The notes: generated by a model from the letters alone, not told the origin. Numbered from the stretch's first letter, positions 1 to 12,312 are shown. The stretch: 64,000 bases of DNA from Coffea arabica (GCF_036785885.1 NC_092323.1:12904501-12968500), one strand, 5' to 3'. Numbers and translations are program-made.

Positions 1-218
1 AATCAATCATCATAGTGAAATGCTTCCTCTAAAGCAACCTTAAAAAAATCCTTTCTTCTGTACATTGTCAAATACTCGCCAAATATTACCAGCAAGTAAC
101 CTCAAAAAGTAAAAAAAAAAAAACCCAATAAACATTCATAAACAAGTAAATAAACAAAAAGGTCAAAAAAAGAGTAAATAAACAAAAAAAAAAAAAAAAT
201 TTCCGTTTCTTTGGGTAC

Positions 219-359
219 CTGAAGTTGTTCAAATACAGAGCTCTCAAACTCAGAAACCCTAGTGAGGCGACCCAGCATATGAGGGCTATAGATGGGACCC
301 CCATGGGGAATTGAAATGTTTTGTTCGCCCCTGATGCCCGGGGGCTCCATCGCCGACAT
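219..359 (-). CDS. First exon of a probable snRNA-activating complex subunit (SNAPc50/SRD2-like), partial
   Basis: Seen: on the minus strand an ATG at 359 opens 47 codons ending in CAG at 219, followed by a GT donor (CAG|GTACCC). The peptide contains ISIPHGGPIYSP and then LTRVSEFESSVFEQLQ. From family memory, SRD2/SNAPc50 N-termini carry a similar IPRGGPIY block followed by TRVxxFExSVFxQLQ; this recall is not checked. SNAPc proteins act in the nucleus at promoters of snRNA genes. The next exons would lie left of position 1. A stretch at about 1-65 reads like DFFKVALEEAF in one frame but does not join in phase with exon 1, so I do not add it. The exon is convincing (open frame, start, donor); the family name is tentative. 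Confidence 0.42.
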
Positions 360-996
360 AGGAATAATTAGAGTTTCTTACTGTATGTGGCTGGTGAGAA
401 GTCAGCAAAATAAAAATGGCTACACACAAAATGGGCTGCCGGAGCTGGACGATAGAGGGTGCGAAGGCGCCGGTGGATATGGGGTTTTGGGGTTCTACAC
501 GGGAAAGAAACAGAAAAAAGATAATTTAGCTTACTTGGCTGTTCATCCGTTTCTGTTTTGGCTTAAGAATAGAACAAAACACTTGTTCTGCATTTTTAGA
601 AGAACGAAACAGAAACATGTTTTTGTTTCATATATAAACATGTTTGGTTAAATGATGATGTTTTTCTTTTTCTTTTTCCAATTTATCACAAACTTTAGTT
701 ATATTCTTTTTCAACCCTATCTTCCTAAATAGTGGTAAAATACACTAAAAGCAACTCACAATCCAATTAAAAGTACAATATCAAATTATAAATGATCTTA
801 CACCATATCAAAAGAAATAATAGTTGAGAATATTTATAAGAATAAATTAAGACCAATTTGAACTCAAGTGGCTACAACTAAATGAAAAAAAAAAAAATTC
901 ATTAAATGTCAAATAATACACATTCATAGTGGAGTACAGTCTTCCTAACTTATAAAATGCCATCCATCCCGAAATTGTAATACTAATCAAGCATTC

Positions 997-1151
997 TTGG
1001 GGGATAACCTCATTGGGCCCCAGGTCCTGTGGTCGACCCTGGCTCTTTTGCCGTCTCGTATATACTCGGGGGGCGGGGTGCACGGACGCAGGGAGATTAG
1101 TCTGGTACAAGTTGGGATACTCCCTCTGTAGACAAAAAATAAAAAATAAAA
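997..1151 (+). mobile_element. SINE-like insertion with 12-bp target-site duplication
   Basis: A 155-bp block ends in an A-rich tail and is flanked by a perfect 12-bp direct repeat, AATCAAGCATTC, at 985-996 and 1152-1163. Inside is a stretch resembling a pol III B box (GGTCGACCCTGG near 1032-1043). The 3' part (ATTAGTCTGGTACAAG followed by GACAAAAAA) recurs in the insertion at 24884-25007. A variable body, shared 3' end, A-rich tail and long target duplication fit a tRNA-derived SINE mobilised by a LINE. I cannot assign it to a named family. Confidence 0.65.
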
Positions 1152-1962
1152 AATCAAGCATTCAACTAAACTAGTTTCAACGTATGGCTACAAATCAAAA
1201 TCTTTTCTTTCACACTCCCAAAACTTTGATGAACACCCTTCTCTCAATAGCTTGAGCGCTTAACTAAGCAACTTTCCAGTAAGTCATATCTATTAGTATG
1301 TAGTAGAGACTAGAGAGGCAATTTGAACACCACCACTATCACCCCAATATGGCACCAATCATGCAAAATTACTCGATGGTTATGAAATCTCAAGAGCCCT
1401 CTTTTCAAAACTTGTATTGACAAGCTTACTTAATACTTGTGAATCTCCTCAACCCTCTTTTCACAGCCTTTTACTGAAGTAGTCAATCCCATTTGAAATG
1501 GTTGTCCCAAATTTCTCTCCTTGGAATGAATCAAAATCCCATGGATAATAAGAAAAAAGTGAAGTAAAATCCAAAAAAGAAAGAAAGAAAGAAAGAAGAT
1601 AATACATAGATTAAAAGTCAAATAATACCATATTAGATTGAAAGTAATATGGAAGGGATAGCCAGTTACAGTTAGTGTGTTTAAGAGAGAAAAGAGCTAA
1701 TTATCGGGAAAGAAGAACAAAGATAGAATATTTTTTTAAATTACCGGGCTAGGATATTTTTGGTATTTACGTTGATGTTGTTTATATGACTTTCACTTGG
1801 CTTGTGTTCGTGAGTCTTTTTTTTTTTTTTTTTTTTTTAAATTGGCTGTAAACGTTTGTCATCACTATTTTCTGCAAATTGGGTGTCCGGATGAAAACTA
1901 TTACGACACTAAGCACGGGCTTAGCTGCTTAAGATTGGCCGGCCGGCCCAACAATGAAATAT

Positions 1963-2095
1963 GTTAATGAAATATGTTTTGTGCTGGACGATTGATATAT
2001 CCGTTAATTCGAGCAACTAATACGATATTAGGGCAACGACGTATATCGATCGTGCTGGACGATTTCCAACAATCTGTTAATGAAATATGTTTTGT
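1963..2095. repeat. Short dispersed direct duplication
   Basis: A 20-bp word (GTTAATGAAATATGTTTTGT) occurs at 1963-1982 and again at 2076-2095. A second word, GTGCTGGACGATT, occurs at 1981-1993 and 2052-2064. The two words are in a different order in the two halves, so this is a rearranged local duplication rather than a simple tandem. No function is evident. Confidence 0.6.
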
Positions 2096-3128
2096 TATTT
2101 TAAAAAAAAAAAATCCATGTTACAGATTATCATCGTCCATAAAACTTGAAATCCTGAACATGTGCTGTAATTATTGTTTAATCCAACCAAACCGCGCCTA
2201 AATATGAGGTTAAAAGAGTAAAGAAGGGGAATTCCATTTGTCAGATTTATCACTCTGTTTCAACAATTGTCACTTCTCAGCATTGGATATCATTTGTCAA
2301 ATGAACGTTGTATGTATTCTGATGCCTTGAAATAAGCTCACTGGTAATTTATGTTATAGTTGATTTTTTTTTTTAACTGTTTAATTTAATGAAATGACGA
2401 CTGCTTAATATTAATCACCAAGTGTTTTACTATCTTCTTCCAATCTGGAGTTAGTTTATTTGCAAGCAACAGATCGATTGATTGCAAGGGTCCAATATGG
2501 TCAATGAGGCTACCAGTTCTTTACAGAGAAATTTATTACAGTAGGATTTTTTGTCACAACGCCCAAGTAAATTAATCCTCACAAAGACTTTACTTATTTG
2601 TCAATATTTTACTTTGTCAAATGACAATAACAAGCTGCAAAATCTTCAAATAGAGTATTATTAATTCCGCGTTGAATTTGGTTTCTGCATTTACTTTTTC
2701 CTGAATTCGAATACACATGAGCATCTTGGATGGTTAACTGTTTTCACACAATAAATAAATTCTTTCCTTCTTTCAACCCAATACAGACGAGGATAAATTG
2801 TGTAAATAACGCAATAAAGGAAGGTAATTGTGAGGGGTAAGTAATGCCAAATTAAACGAAACTGCACCAATCAATAGGTTTTTAACTTTTTCTCTGTGAT
2901 CAATTTGGACATTTGGTTTTTTTCGTGCCTAGCTAGACAACAATAAATAGTTATTACTATATCTCCTTAATTGATGTTTTAGCTTTTTTTTTCTTGGTGT
3001 CTATATTGATTTGTACGTTTATAATGCAGTTATCACTTAAAATTTTGGATTTCACTGGATCAATTTATACATTTACAATGCAATTTATCACTTACAATCA
3101 GGAGAACTCCAACTGCCCTTACTGAGCA

Positions 3129-3390
3129 GGCTCTGTTTGATAATCAAATTCAGAACTTGAATTGAATATATTCGGATCTTTAATATGTTCAGACGCGTTT
3201 GATAACAAAAAATTGAACATCTAAAGTAATTAAATGACACTGGATTTTCTAGATAAAATTTGCTCCTAAAAATAAGGAATAAGTTATTCACTTATTATTG
3301 AATGTAATATATACTCAAATGTATTTGATTTAATACTTAACAAAATAATAACTTAATAGATTTCAGACTTCAATTTTATCAAACGCACCC
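3129..3390. mobile_element. MITE family C, copy 1
   Basis: A 262-bp AT-rich block begins near GGCTCTGTTTGATAATC and ends near TTTATCAAACGCACCC, so its ends are imperfect inverted repeats. Its reverse complement aligns along nearly its whole length with 49241-49520. I could not define a target duplication. It has no coding capacity and is non-autonomous. Confidence 0.6.
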
Positions 3391-4699
3391 TTAACTCATG
3401 TTAACTAACCATTGATAATATAAGACTCTAACGCACAGAAACACTATACAATTAAGGGTGCATTATTACAAGTGAGATGATGATGATGCGATTCACGCCG
3501 GTTATTAGAGTATCAATCAGACATTATTATTACTCAATTTGGCTTTTACATAATCTACAAGTGTACGCCATTAAATAAATCTTCAAAGTTGAAAGTGGCC
3601 TTTGTGATTTTACAGGTCCACGACGTTTTTTTTTTCTAGGAAAATGTTCAACTTAGTAATACTTAAATCATCCACCAGTTCTCAAGAACTACCTAATTCT
3701 CCAATATTGCATCAAAGGTCTAATCATCCTAAAACTTGTTTAATCACATGACTAATTTCACTTGTTCCCTAAAACTTTTGCATATTCTCGCTGTATACCT
3801 AAATTTATTTCCAATCATTTGGACCCTAAAATTATCGAAGGACTTCAAAGCACCCCTACTACACGTGACACTCCGCATCAATGAGAGCAGGCAAAGCATA
3901 AAGTTGCTTTTTTTTTTTTTTTGAATTATCTTAACGACTGATATCAGTTTTCATGCCTAAGAAAGAAGTACGTTGCAATACACATAACGCGACCAATTAC
4001 TAATAATTGAGGGGATTGGAGTGATTTGGGACGGGTTAATACCTCTATGGTACAAATTGTTAGAATTAGGGCTTGTAAGTGCAAATCGAAAATTGATGAA
4101 AATATGAAGGGTCCAAAGTGGAATTAGACCCTAAACTTGATACAATATGTGGAGTTTTGGACAACAATCAAATGTATTAAGTAATGTTTCAATTACCAAG
4201 GTCATGTTTGCCGGCCCCTAGACAAAGTCAGACTCCATGCAGCTTCCATTTGGATTAATAACCAAGAAAACGACTGAGCAAATAATTTTTTAATAGTAGT
4301 TAATTTTTGTCAAAATTTTGAATTCATCAGCCATTATACATTTCTTCCCAAATCAGCCAACCCCATACCGTCCCACGAACATCTACTTGTCCTTTTTTTT
4401 TTTTTTTTTTTTCCAACAAAAGCTCTGTAAGTAGTTTGTTTTTCAATCTCACTTTTGCCGTTACGGCGGACTGCCACCTCCACCTCCTTAAACGACTACC
4501 CGCCAACTTCGGACTTTTGTAATAAAAACCAGAAAGAAAGGGGAAAAAAAAGAGAAAGAAAGAAAGAAGACACTCTCTCTAACACACACACACTAAAACA
4601 GAGTTTGGAGCTGGACCTATTCTTGGTGCTATTTTTTTGTCCCAATATTTCCTACTGATTTTCCAAAGATTTGTGGTTCCTACAATTCCGAGGTTCAAC

Positions 4700-7191
4700 A
4701 TGTTACGGTCCAAATCATCAAGGTAATAACAGAAAATCACTATCCTTTCAAGTCTTTTTTTTTCCGCTCCTCTTATCTGGTTAACTTTTTCTTCTTTTAC
4801 TCCATTTCTGACGATCTATTGCTTTCTCTCTGACTCGTGGTATATTCTGATTTTTGGATACATTGATATATGTGAATTCATGGGGTCTATTTTATTGGCA
4901 TGAAGATATTGATTTATTGACTGATGTAATGATAACTAAAGATTGTCTTTTTTATGAGTTTGGATTTGATTTGTATAAATATATATGCTGTTTCTAGATA
5001 TGGGAATGCTGATTTTGGACAAAAGAATCATCCATCAGTTCTTTCTAGGACCCTCTCAGCATCCAAATTTTGTAGAGGTGATGCTTTAGCTTCACAAATT
5101 GATTCCGGCGCCCTTAAATCTGTTGGAAGAAGATCTGTTGACAGATATCCCTCCAAGGTTGCCAATTTATCCGAGGTTTTGGGACAATTTGTAATACAAG
5201 TTGTCTCTTTTTTGTCTTTTGATGTTTCTAGGATAGGCTGTTTTATGTATAACTGATGAGGGGTTTGTTAAATTTTCTTGGTGTAGAATCGGATAAATAG
5301 AGTTTCGACCATGCAAGAACAAATGAGGCAGGCCGAGGATGAGTTGAAGACGTCAAAGGAACAATTAGATTTTGCTGAGGATGAAAGAAGTCGAGCATTC
5401 AATGAACTCAGGGAGGCGAAACGATTAGTTTATGAGGCCAATATGAAGGTTAATGAGGTATTGTCCCCTAGGAAGACAGGGGAACTAATGACAGAAGTTA
5501 AGAATTTGAAGGAATTGCTGGCTAATTCACTGAAAGAATTGAAGTTGAAGGATGAGAAGATTGAGTGTTTGAAGCTAGAGCTCCAAGAGGCGAAACAGTT
5601 TGAGTTTAAATTGGCTGAGAGAGATGCATCATTAGCCAGATGGAAAGAGGAATTTGATAAAGTGAAGGGGTCGGAGGCTTATGCATTGGATTTACTATCT
5701 GCAGGTGAAAAGAGGATTGAGGAACTAGAAAATGAAGTTCAAAGAGGAAATGTGTCTGAAGCCAAAATGCTCGATTCATTAGCATCCCAGACAAAACAGC
5801 TTGAGCAGATTAAGATTGAACTTGAAGAATCTAAGCTAGAAATTGCTGCTTTAAATGAGAGGATCGTGTCATCTCAGGAACCCTCCAAGCAAAATAGTAG
5901 TGAATGTAATCGACCTGACAGAAAGGGGGAAAATGAAATTTTGATAGGGGATGCTGGGAGTACAAGGTCTGAGCAAAAATTGGCAAAGCAGAATCTGTCT
6001 CTAGGTAAGAAGGATGCTAATATTGCCTTGTCAAATTCTAAGACTTCACTTGATGAGATGCAATTACTGAAAAATGAGCTGAAATTGGCCATTGAAGCTG
6101 AAGAAAAGAGCAAGAAAGCCATGGATGATTTAGCACTGGTACTAAAGGAAGTTGCAACGGAATCCAATCAGGCAAAAGAGAAACTCAGCGTTGCATATTT
6201 GCAACTAGAACAAGTAAAGGGAGAAGCAGAACAACTGAAGGTTATTGTAAGGAGCACTGAAGAAAGGTATGAACAGCTTCTCGATGAAGCCAAAAAAGAA
6301 GCAGAGCTGCACAGAAACACCGCAGATAGATTAAGGGTAGAAGCTGAAGAAACACTTTTGGCATGGAATGGAAAGGAAATGGGCTTTGTGAGCTGCATAA
6401 AAAGAGCTGAAGAGGAAAGGGCTGTTGCTCAACATGAGAACGCCAGACTTTCTGAGTCTCTTAAAGCGGCAGAACATAAGATGAGAGCAGCAAGGGACGA
6501 GAGCTACAAACTGAGAGATATACTCAAGCAGGCTATCAATGAATCTAATGCAGCAAAAGCTGCTGCTGGACTTGCAAGAGATGAAAATTCTCACCTCAAG
6601 GATATTCTGGCCGAAAAGGATGAAGCTCTGTATTTTCTCACTCAGGAAAATGAACGGCTGAGAATCAATGAGGTTGCAGCTCAAGAAAATGTCAAGGAGT
6701 TAAAGCAACTGCTTTCTATAGCAACAAGAGATCGTAAAACTCAAAGTAAGACTGAGGATGGGGTCTTGAGGTCCCAAAGTTTTGACCTTGGGAACATTGA
6801 AGATGAGACGAAACCTGTGAGAAAGAATTTCAGCTTCAATCTCAAGGAACTGAAGTTTTCAAATGACACTGAAGATTCCGACCAGACTATTAGTCACGAG
6901 GATCCTGAAAAGGCAGAGGCGCTCAAGGGTTCAATATTTGATAGTTCAACTGATTCGCCAAGATCAGAACCCCGAAGTCCAAGACTAGTGCCTCATCATC
7001 GGAAAGAGTCTTCTTCTGTCTTTACAGATGATGGTGATACGCCAATGTCAGAAGATTTAGATCATCTAGACAATAGTAACTTCGATGATTCAGATAGTGA
7101 TAGAAACCACCGGAGAAGGAGAACAATGTTTCGCAGGGTTGGAGATCTCATTATGAGAAAAAGCTTTTCACAAAAGGGAACCATTAACTGA
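4700..7191 (+). CDS. WEB-family-like long coiled-coil protein
   Basis: Three exons: 4700-4722, 4998-5175 and 5287-7191, giving about 701 aa. A donor at 5157 would also keep phase and remove six residues. The start is the first ATG of the short first exon (MLRSKSSR), which splices in phase to exon 2. After a basic, Ser-rich N-terminus of about 75 residues comes a nearly continuous heptad-rich Glu/Lys/Leu coiled coil (about 78-550), then an acidic Ser/Asp segment and a basic tail (RRRRTMFRRVGDLIMRKSF). This layout resembles plant WEB/DUF827 proteins such as At3g02930 and At5g16730; WEB1 relatives act in chloroplast photorelocation and the cytoskeleton. There is no signal peptide or membrane span. 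Inference: a cytosolic or cytoskeleton-associated scaffold. Myosin-heavy-chain-like plant coiled coils are the alternative. Confidence 0.75.
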
Positions 7192-7965
7192 GTAGGCTTC
7201 TTTGGTTTACTTAGTGATAAGAAAAGTCTGGTAATAGCAATAGTAATTTGTATATTGCATAGCATACATTTGTCAGAAATGATGGCCCCGGCTCACCTTT
7301 TTGTTTAGGAATTTCAAATTAAATATTCCATTATAGATTTGTTGTTATCAAATGCTTGTGGAGGCTATTAAATTTAGTCATCTATATCGTTGGTCCATTT
7401 ACTTAGTATACTGAATATCTGCTTCCAAATTTCCAACTACCAGTGAAAGTTTGAGCTTCGGAAAAATGCTTTTCACATTTCATTGCTGCTCATGGGTGAC
7501 CAGAAAGGTATGGAATTCTCTTCTCAAGGCACTTGTGTGTATTTTTTTTAGCACAAGAATCCTAACTGAATGCTTAATTCTGATCAGAATCAATAGAATT
7601 ACTTCAACTATCTTATCTTACCAAATCTACTCTTGTTTGTTAATTATGTTCAAAATTCTTAGCTAATTAAACAACCTGATATTCTCTATCTAACGATTTT
7701 CTGTTTCTCTTTTTTTCCTTTTTAATGACTTTCACACCTTCTCCATACTCCTCATATAATATATTTCATCTTTTATATTAATTTGAATTTAAAAATAAAT
7801 ATTGTCATCTTCATACCTAACAATTTTAAGCTAATTAAATCATAGATTCTACTTTTTTTTGAATGAAAAGATATAAGGTCAAAATCGTCAAATTAAACTT
7901 ATTAAGCATTCAGTTATAAATATTTATAAAACAATATAAGTAGGTTTAGCATTAAAATTCATACA

Positions 7966-7968
<3 letters not shown>

Positions 7969-7998
<30 letters not shown>
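7969..7998. repeat. (TA)n microsatellite
   Basis: About 15 uninterrupted TA units. Confidence 0.9.
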
Positions 7999-8001
<3 letters not shown>

Positions 8002-8368
8002 GTTGTGTTCATTCTCTGTTTTCCTTGTTACATATTGGTTTCGAGGTGGCAAATATAAATCAGGCATTGTATTGCTGTTGTTGCAACTTACAAGAAAACT
8101 ATCATTACTCCTCTGAAAAAACCATGATCAATCAAATTCGTGACCTAATGGTAGGACTTTTTTTAAACATGACTAGATGTATTTCACGGGGGGTGGTAGG
8201 AAGTAAGGATGTAGGACATACTACATATGATGACTGATCATAACAACAAATAAAGCAAGATAATCTCCCAGAATCTACCAGTACATTTTCACAATTTGTT
8301 AATTAATTGGTAGTAGGTGCAGTTAAAGAACCATCAGAGGAGGTCCCTTGTGTTCCACTCAAGCTCCT

Positions 8369-8535
8369 GTTTGGATTGTAAGTTATTTGGGATTATTTGG
8401 GATATTTTTACTGTAGCACTTTTTGTGATGTGATGTATGTGAGATAAAAAGATATTGGGAAGATAAAAAGGTATATTGAAAATTATAAAGATGATGTAAG
8501 CAAATAAAATTGGGGAAATATGAAGCAATCCAAAC
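8369..8535 (+). mobile_element. MITE family A, copy 1
   Basis: The block starts TGTTTGGAT and ends ATCCAAACA, an inverted pair. The core contains GCACTTTTTGTGATGTGATG followed by a GAGATAAAAAG motif, shared with copies near 12154, 19074, 22911 and 28141 and with inverted copies near 18668 and 24190. It is about 170 bp and non-coding. Confidence 0.75.
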
Positions 8536-8841
8536 AAACCAAATTTAATATTTGTTTTTTTCAAATGTTTTGGAGTCACGTTCAATTTTAGAAGACCCAT
8601 GCATGGACTCTAGTTTTTAACAGTTCTATAGAAAGCACAAATAAATAAGACGACAATCACCAAAATCTCTGCCTTGCTTGAGAGGAAAGTGCCCTTGGAA
8701 ATGGCCCTGCTCTTATTAATTAATTACTTCAGACACCATATGTGTTATGACACCGTAGCCACCAACTTCAGCTTCAGCTGCTCTATGATATGTTAATCGT
8801 AGAAAGTTACTCCATCAATGCAGCATACTATAAAAAAAAAA

Positions 8842-9123
8842 GGGTAAATTTTATACCTAATTTTTAACAAATATACCTGTTTTCCTCCTTAACCCTCAAT
8901 TCTCTCTATCGAAAGAATAAAACAAATGATTTTTTTGATCTGTCTTTTGTTTAATTATATCAGGGCATTTTGGTCATTTCCTCTATTTTCGTTAATTTTA
9001 ACGGATTCCGTTATCTTTACAATTTAGTTCAAAGTACGGGGTGTCGTGTTGTATATTTTGAAACTACAGGAGGCTTTTCTGTATATTAGGTTTGGTGCAA
9101 GGAACTTTTTTGTATTTTATCCT
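8842..9123. mobile_element. Small non-autonomous element with GGGTAAA-type ends
   Basis: The left end (GGGTAAATTTTATACC) and the reverse complement of the right end (AGGATAAAATACAAAAAAG) are similar. The interior includes phrases such as AAACTACAGGAGGC that resemble AACCACAGGGGG phrases at 45600-45705. No clean target duplication is visible because both flanks are poly-A. Confidence 0.4.
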
Positions 9124-9803
9124 AAAAAAAAAAAAAGAAAAGTCATTTCTCCATCCTACTTTCAATACTATTTTTGGTAAACTTAATGTTGCGTTTGTTC
9201 CATAATCTTGGATGCCACACCAAGACCTCTCCCAAGTGACTTTAAAGTCTAAGTACTGATCATTAAATTCGCAAGACAACACGTATAAATTGACGGGAAG
9301 AATTGATTTAGTACGTTTAGGCCTAAACGGATCGGGGGCCTCTCCAGTTGAACTTTTCCGTTCAGTCGCATAAATTAGTTCAATTTTAGCGTAAATCGGT
9401 ACAATCTTGATCGAAAATCTTATACACATTCCGTAACTGGACAAAACTAGGATTAGAGACGTCCCATAATCCATTCCACGCGCGCTTAAAATATTCGGCA
9501 GAATTCAACGCAAATGATGATATCGCGAGCCTTCGTGGCCAAAACAAAGAAGAGAAGGATAGGTACCATTAATTAAGCCCAAAATCAAGCATTAACCAGT
9601 GCTTGAAATTTGCTCATCAGCCTATGCATCTACGAAGAAAGAAGATTGTCTTTGGTAGCACTCTAAAGTTGTTTTCCAACCACAGTTGGTCGAAGGAGGA
9701 CATCTTTCTAAATTTGCCCCTCTACGTTTCACTCCCTCTTTAAACTATACCATCGATCTACATCAACTAATCAACCAAACACTCTTATCACCACCTTCTC
9801 TAC

Positions 9804-9810
9804 TATATAA
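9804..9810 (+). promoter_or_regulatory. Probable TATA box of the laccase gene
   Basis: TATATAA lies about 35 bp before the laccase ATG at 9845. If it is used, the 5' UTR would be only about 10 nt; a further-upstream start is equally possible. Confidence 0.4.
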
Positions 9811-9844
9811 ACCAGGTTTCAGAGGAGCTGATCAAGAACCATAA

Positions 9845-12092
9845 ATGGCTGCTTCTAGTCTACCATCCTTGAGTAGTAGCGCGATGGGCATTTTCGTTAC
9901 TTTGATGGCGCTGTCGCTTCTCCTTCCTCAGCATGCACTGGGCATAACCCGGCATTATGAGCTCAATGTACGTTAAATGGCAATATTGAAAGAACTAATC
10001 AGATTGCATTCATTTTGGTTCTTCATCATCATCATCATGTATCTTTAAGTTGTTGACATCGATCTTTTGCAGATCACCATGCTTAATGTCACGCGGTTGT
10101 GCCACACAAAGAGCCTGGTGGCTGTGAACGGGCAATTTCCAGGGCCTCGCATTGTTGCCGGGGAGGGTGATCGTCTCCTCATCAAAGTCAACAATCATGT
10201 CTCAAACAACATTACCATCCATTGGTACGTATTTCATCTTCCATTGGTACGTATTTCTCAAACAACTCGTGGATAATGTAAGGTTTATGATCGAAAAAGA
10301 AAAAGAAAAAGAAACCTCGATCGATGATGGTTTTGTGTAAAACAGGCATGGCATTCGGCAGCTTCGAAGCGGCTGGGCTGATGGACCAGCGTACATAACA
10401 CAATGCCCGATACAAACAGGCCAGAGCTATGTGTACAATTACACCATTGTTGGCCAAAGAGGAACTCTGTTCTGGCACGCTCACATTTCTTGGCTGAGAG
10501 CAACTGCATATGGTCCTCTAATCATCCTACCCAAGCATCACGTCCCGTATCCATTTGCTAAACCGTACGAGGAAGTCCCCATCATCTTTGGTAATTAATT
10601 AACTACCCATATTTTGCAACAAAAATTTACTGCAACAAGGAATGAGTTTCCAGACTCTGAATTAACGTGCAGGTGAATGGTTCAATGCCGACACCGAGGC
10701 CATAATTAGCCAAGCTTTACGAACAGGTGGTGGTCCAAATGTCTCTGATGCCTATACCATCAATGGACTTCCAGGGCCTTTGTACAATTGCTCTACTAAA
10801 GGTACACTTTGTGTATAATTAGTAATAATAATTAACAACAGCTAACACATTGATTATTAACTCTACATATATATATATATGTTTTGGACAGATACATTTA
10901 AGCTGAAAGTTAAAGCAGGGAAGACTTACCTTCTTCGGTTGATCAACGCTGCACTAAATGACGAGCTCTTCTTCAGCATTGCAAACCACACTCTCACTGT
11001 GGTTGAAGCGGATGCAAATTACGTTAAACCCTTCGAAACAGATACGATCCTAATTGCACCTGGACAAACAACTAACGTTCTTCTCAAGACCAAGCCCCAA
11101 TTCCCCGCTGCCACTTTCCTCATGCTGGCTACACCATATTTCACAGGAGCTGGAACCTTTGACAACTCCACCGTCGCTGGTATTGTAGAATATGAACAGT
11201 CTACGTCACTTAATTCCACTACTGCAATTTCAGTGAAGAAACTCCCACTCTTCAGACCCACCTTACCTGCTCTAAACGACACATCCTTCGCCGCCAATTT
11301 CTCGAATAAACTACGCAGTTTAGCAAGTCCACGGTACCCTGCAAATGTTCCCTGGAATATTGATAAACAGGTCTTTTTCACAGTTGGCCTTGGAACTAGT
11401 CCATGTGACCAACCCCAAGGCTGCCAAGGTCCCAACGGAACCAAATTTGCGGCATCCGTCAACAACATCTCGTTCAGTCGTTCGTACAACCCACCACAGC
11501 CCTTCTCCAATCTCATTTCTCAGGCCAATCCAGTGGTGTTTACAGTCCAGATTTCCCGTGCAACCCATTGCACTGGTTCAACTATACTGGAAACCCACCG
11601 AACAACACCATGGTGGGTAATGCCACCAAAGTGCTGGTGGTCCCTTTCAACACCAGCGTGGAATTGATCATGCAGGACACCAGCATTCTTGGTGCCGAAA
11701 GCCACCCGCTCCATCTTCACGGATTCAACTTCTTTGTAGTTGGGCAAGGATTTGGGAACTACGATCCAAACAAGGACCCCAAGAACTTCAACCTTGTGGA
11801 TCCCATTGAAAGGAACACCGTTGGGGTTCCGTCCGGCGGTTGGGTTGCCATCCGTTTTTTAGCAGACAATCCAGGTTTGTAGTTTGTATGAATCCTAGTT
11901 ATTGATTGATTGTTTCTTTTGTCCAGAGGGCTCATGACTTTGTTAACCTGTATCTGTGCAGGAATGTGGTTCATGCACTGCCATCTGGATGTTCATACAA
12001 GCTGGGGTTTGAAGATGGCGTGGCTTGTCTTAGACGGAAAGCTTCCCAATCAAAAGCTTCTTCCACCGCCAGCAGATCTCCCAAAGTGCTAA
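9845..12092 (+). CDS. Laccase (LAC17-like multicopper oxidase) with one frameshift; candidate pseudogene
   Basis: Six exons: 9845-9967, 10073-10224, 10346-10590, 10673-10801, 10892-11874 and 11962-12092, all with GT-AG borders. The start gives a signal peptide ([16 protein letters not shown]), so the product would be secreted. Copper motifs are present: HWHG across exons 2/3, FWHAH in exon 3, HPLHLHG late in exon 5 and [16 protein letters not shown] in exon 6. Plant laccases are apoplastic and polymerise monolignols; the sequence tracks LAC17 closely ([20 protein letters not shown]). Odd: near 11470-11485 the frame shifts. NNISF is followed by a stretch in the wrong frame ending at a stop at about 11667, while the expected [19 protein letters not shown] lies in the next frame. 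About 8 extra bases resembling a local TCGTTC duplication explain this. As written, the protein loses the C-terminal copper site. A sequencing error is the alternative. Confidence 0.88.
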
Positions 12093-12153
12093 TAAATTTG
12101 TTCTCTTTTTTTGGCCTTTTGATCTCCCTGTTCAGGTTTTTTTGGCGTTTGTT

Positions 12154-12312
12154 TGTTTGGATAGAGTATTATTTGAAATATTATTTAGAATAATTACTTT
12201 GTAGTACTTTTTGTGATGTAATGTATGTGAGATAAAAAAATGGTTAGAAATATAAAAAGTTGGATTGAAAAATGTGTTTATGATGCAAACGAAATATTAT
12301 TTGAGATATTAG
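12154..12312 (+). mobile_element. MITE family A, copy 2
   Basis: Starts TGTTTGGATAGAG about 60 bp past the laccase stop codon and carries the family core (TACTTTTTGTGATGTAATG, then GAGATAAAAAAATGG). The 3' inverted end is degraded. It may contribute to the laccase 3' UTR or polyadenylation region. Confidence 0.65.

Larger units (their letters stand above)
360..4699. other. Intergenic region between the SNAPc-like gene and the WEB-like gene
   Basis: This AT-rich stretch has no open frame longer than about 120 codons and nothing I recognise as protein coding. It holds a SINE-like insertion (997-1151), a short duplicated block (1963-2095), a MITE (3129-3390) and several poly-A or poly-T runs (for example about 1820-1840, 3908-3923 and 4393-4411). 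The first few hundred bases should contain the promoter and 5' UTR of the minus-strand SNAPc-like gene; the last few hundred those of the WEB-like gene. Confidence 0.6.
7192..9844. other. Intergenic region upstream of the laccase
   Basis: About 2.65 kb with no recognisable gene. It contains the 3' region of the WEB-like gene, a TA microsatellite (7969-7998), a family A MITE (8369-8535) and a second small repeat element (8842-9123). The last 350 bp should include the laccase promoter. Confidence 0.6.

Noticed and set aside
5606-6684. Minus-strand open frames opposite the WEB-like gene
   Set aside because: They mirror the long plus-strand exon and have no recognisable motifs.
7451-7666. Open frame downstream of the WEB-like gene
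   Set aside because: Short, hydrophobic and AT-driven, in the 3' flank, with no family resemblance.
11568-11882. Separate short gene starting at a TTG near 11568
   Set aside because: The frame reads [17 protein letters not shown] and continues the laccase, so it is the frameshifted remainder of exon 5, not an independent gene.
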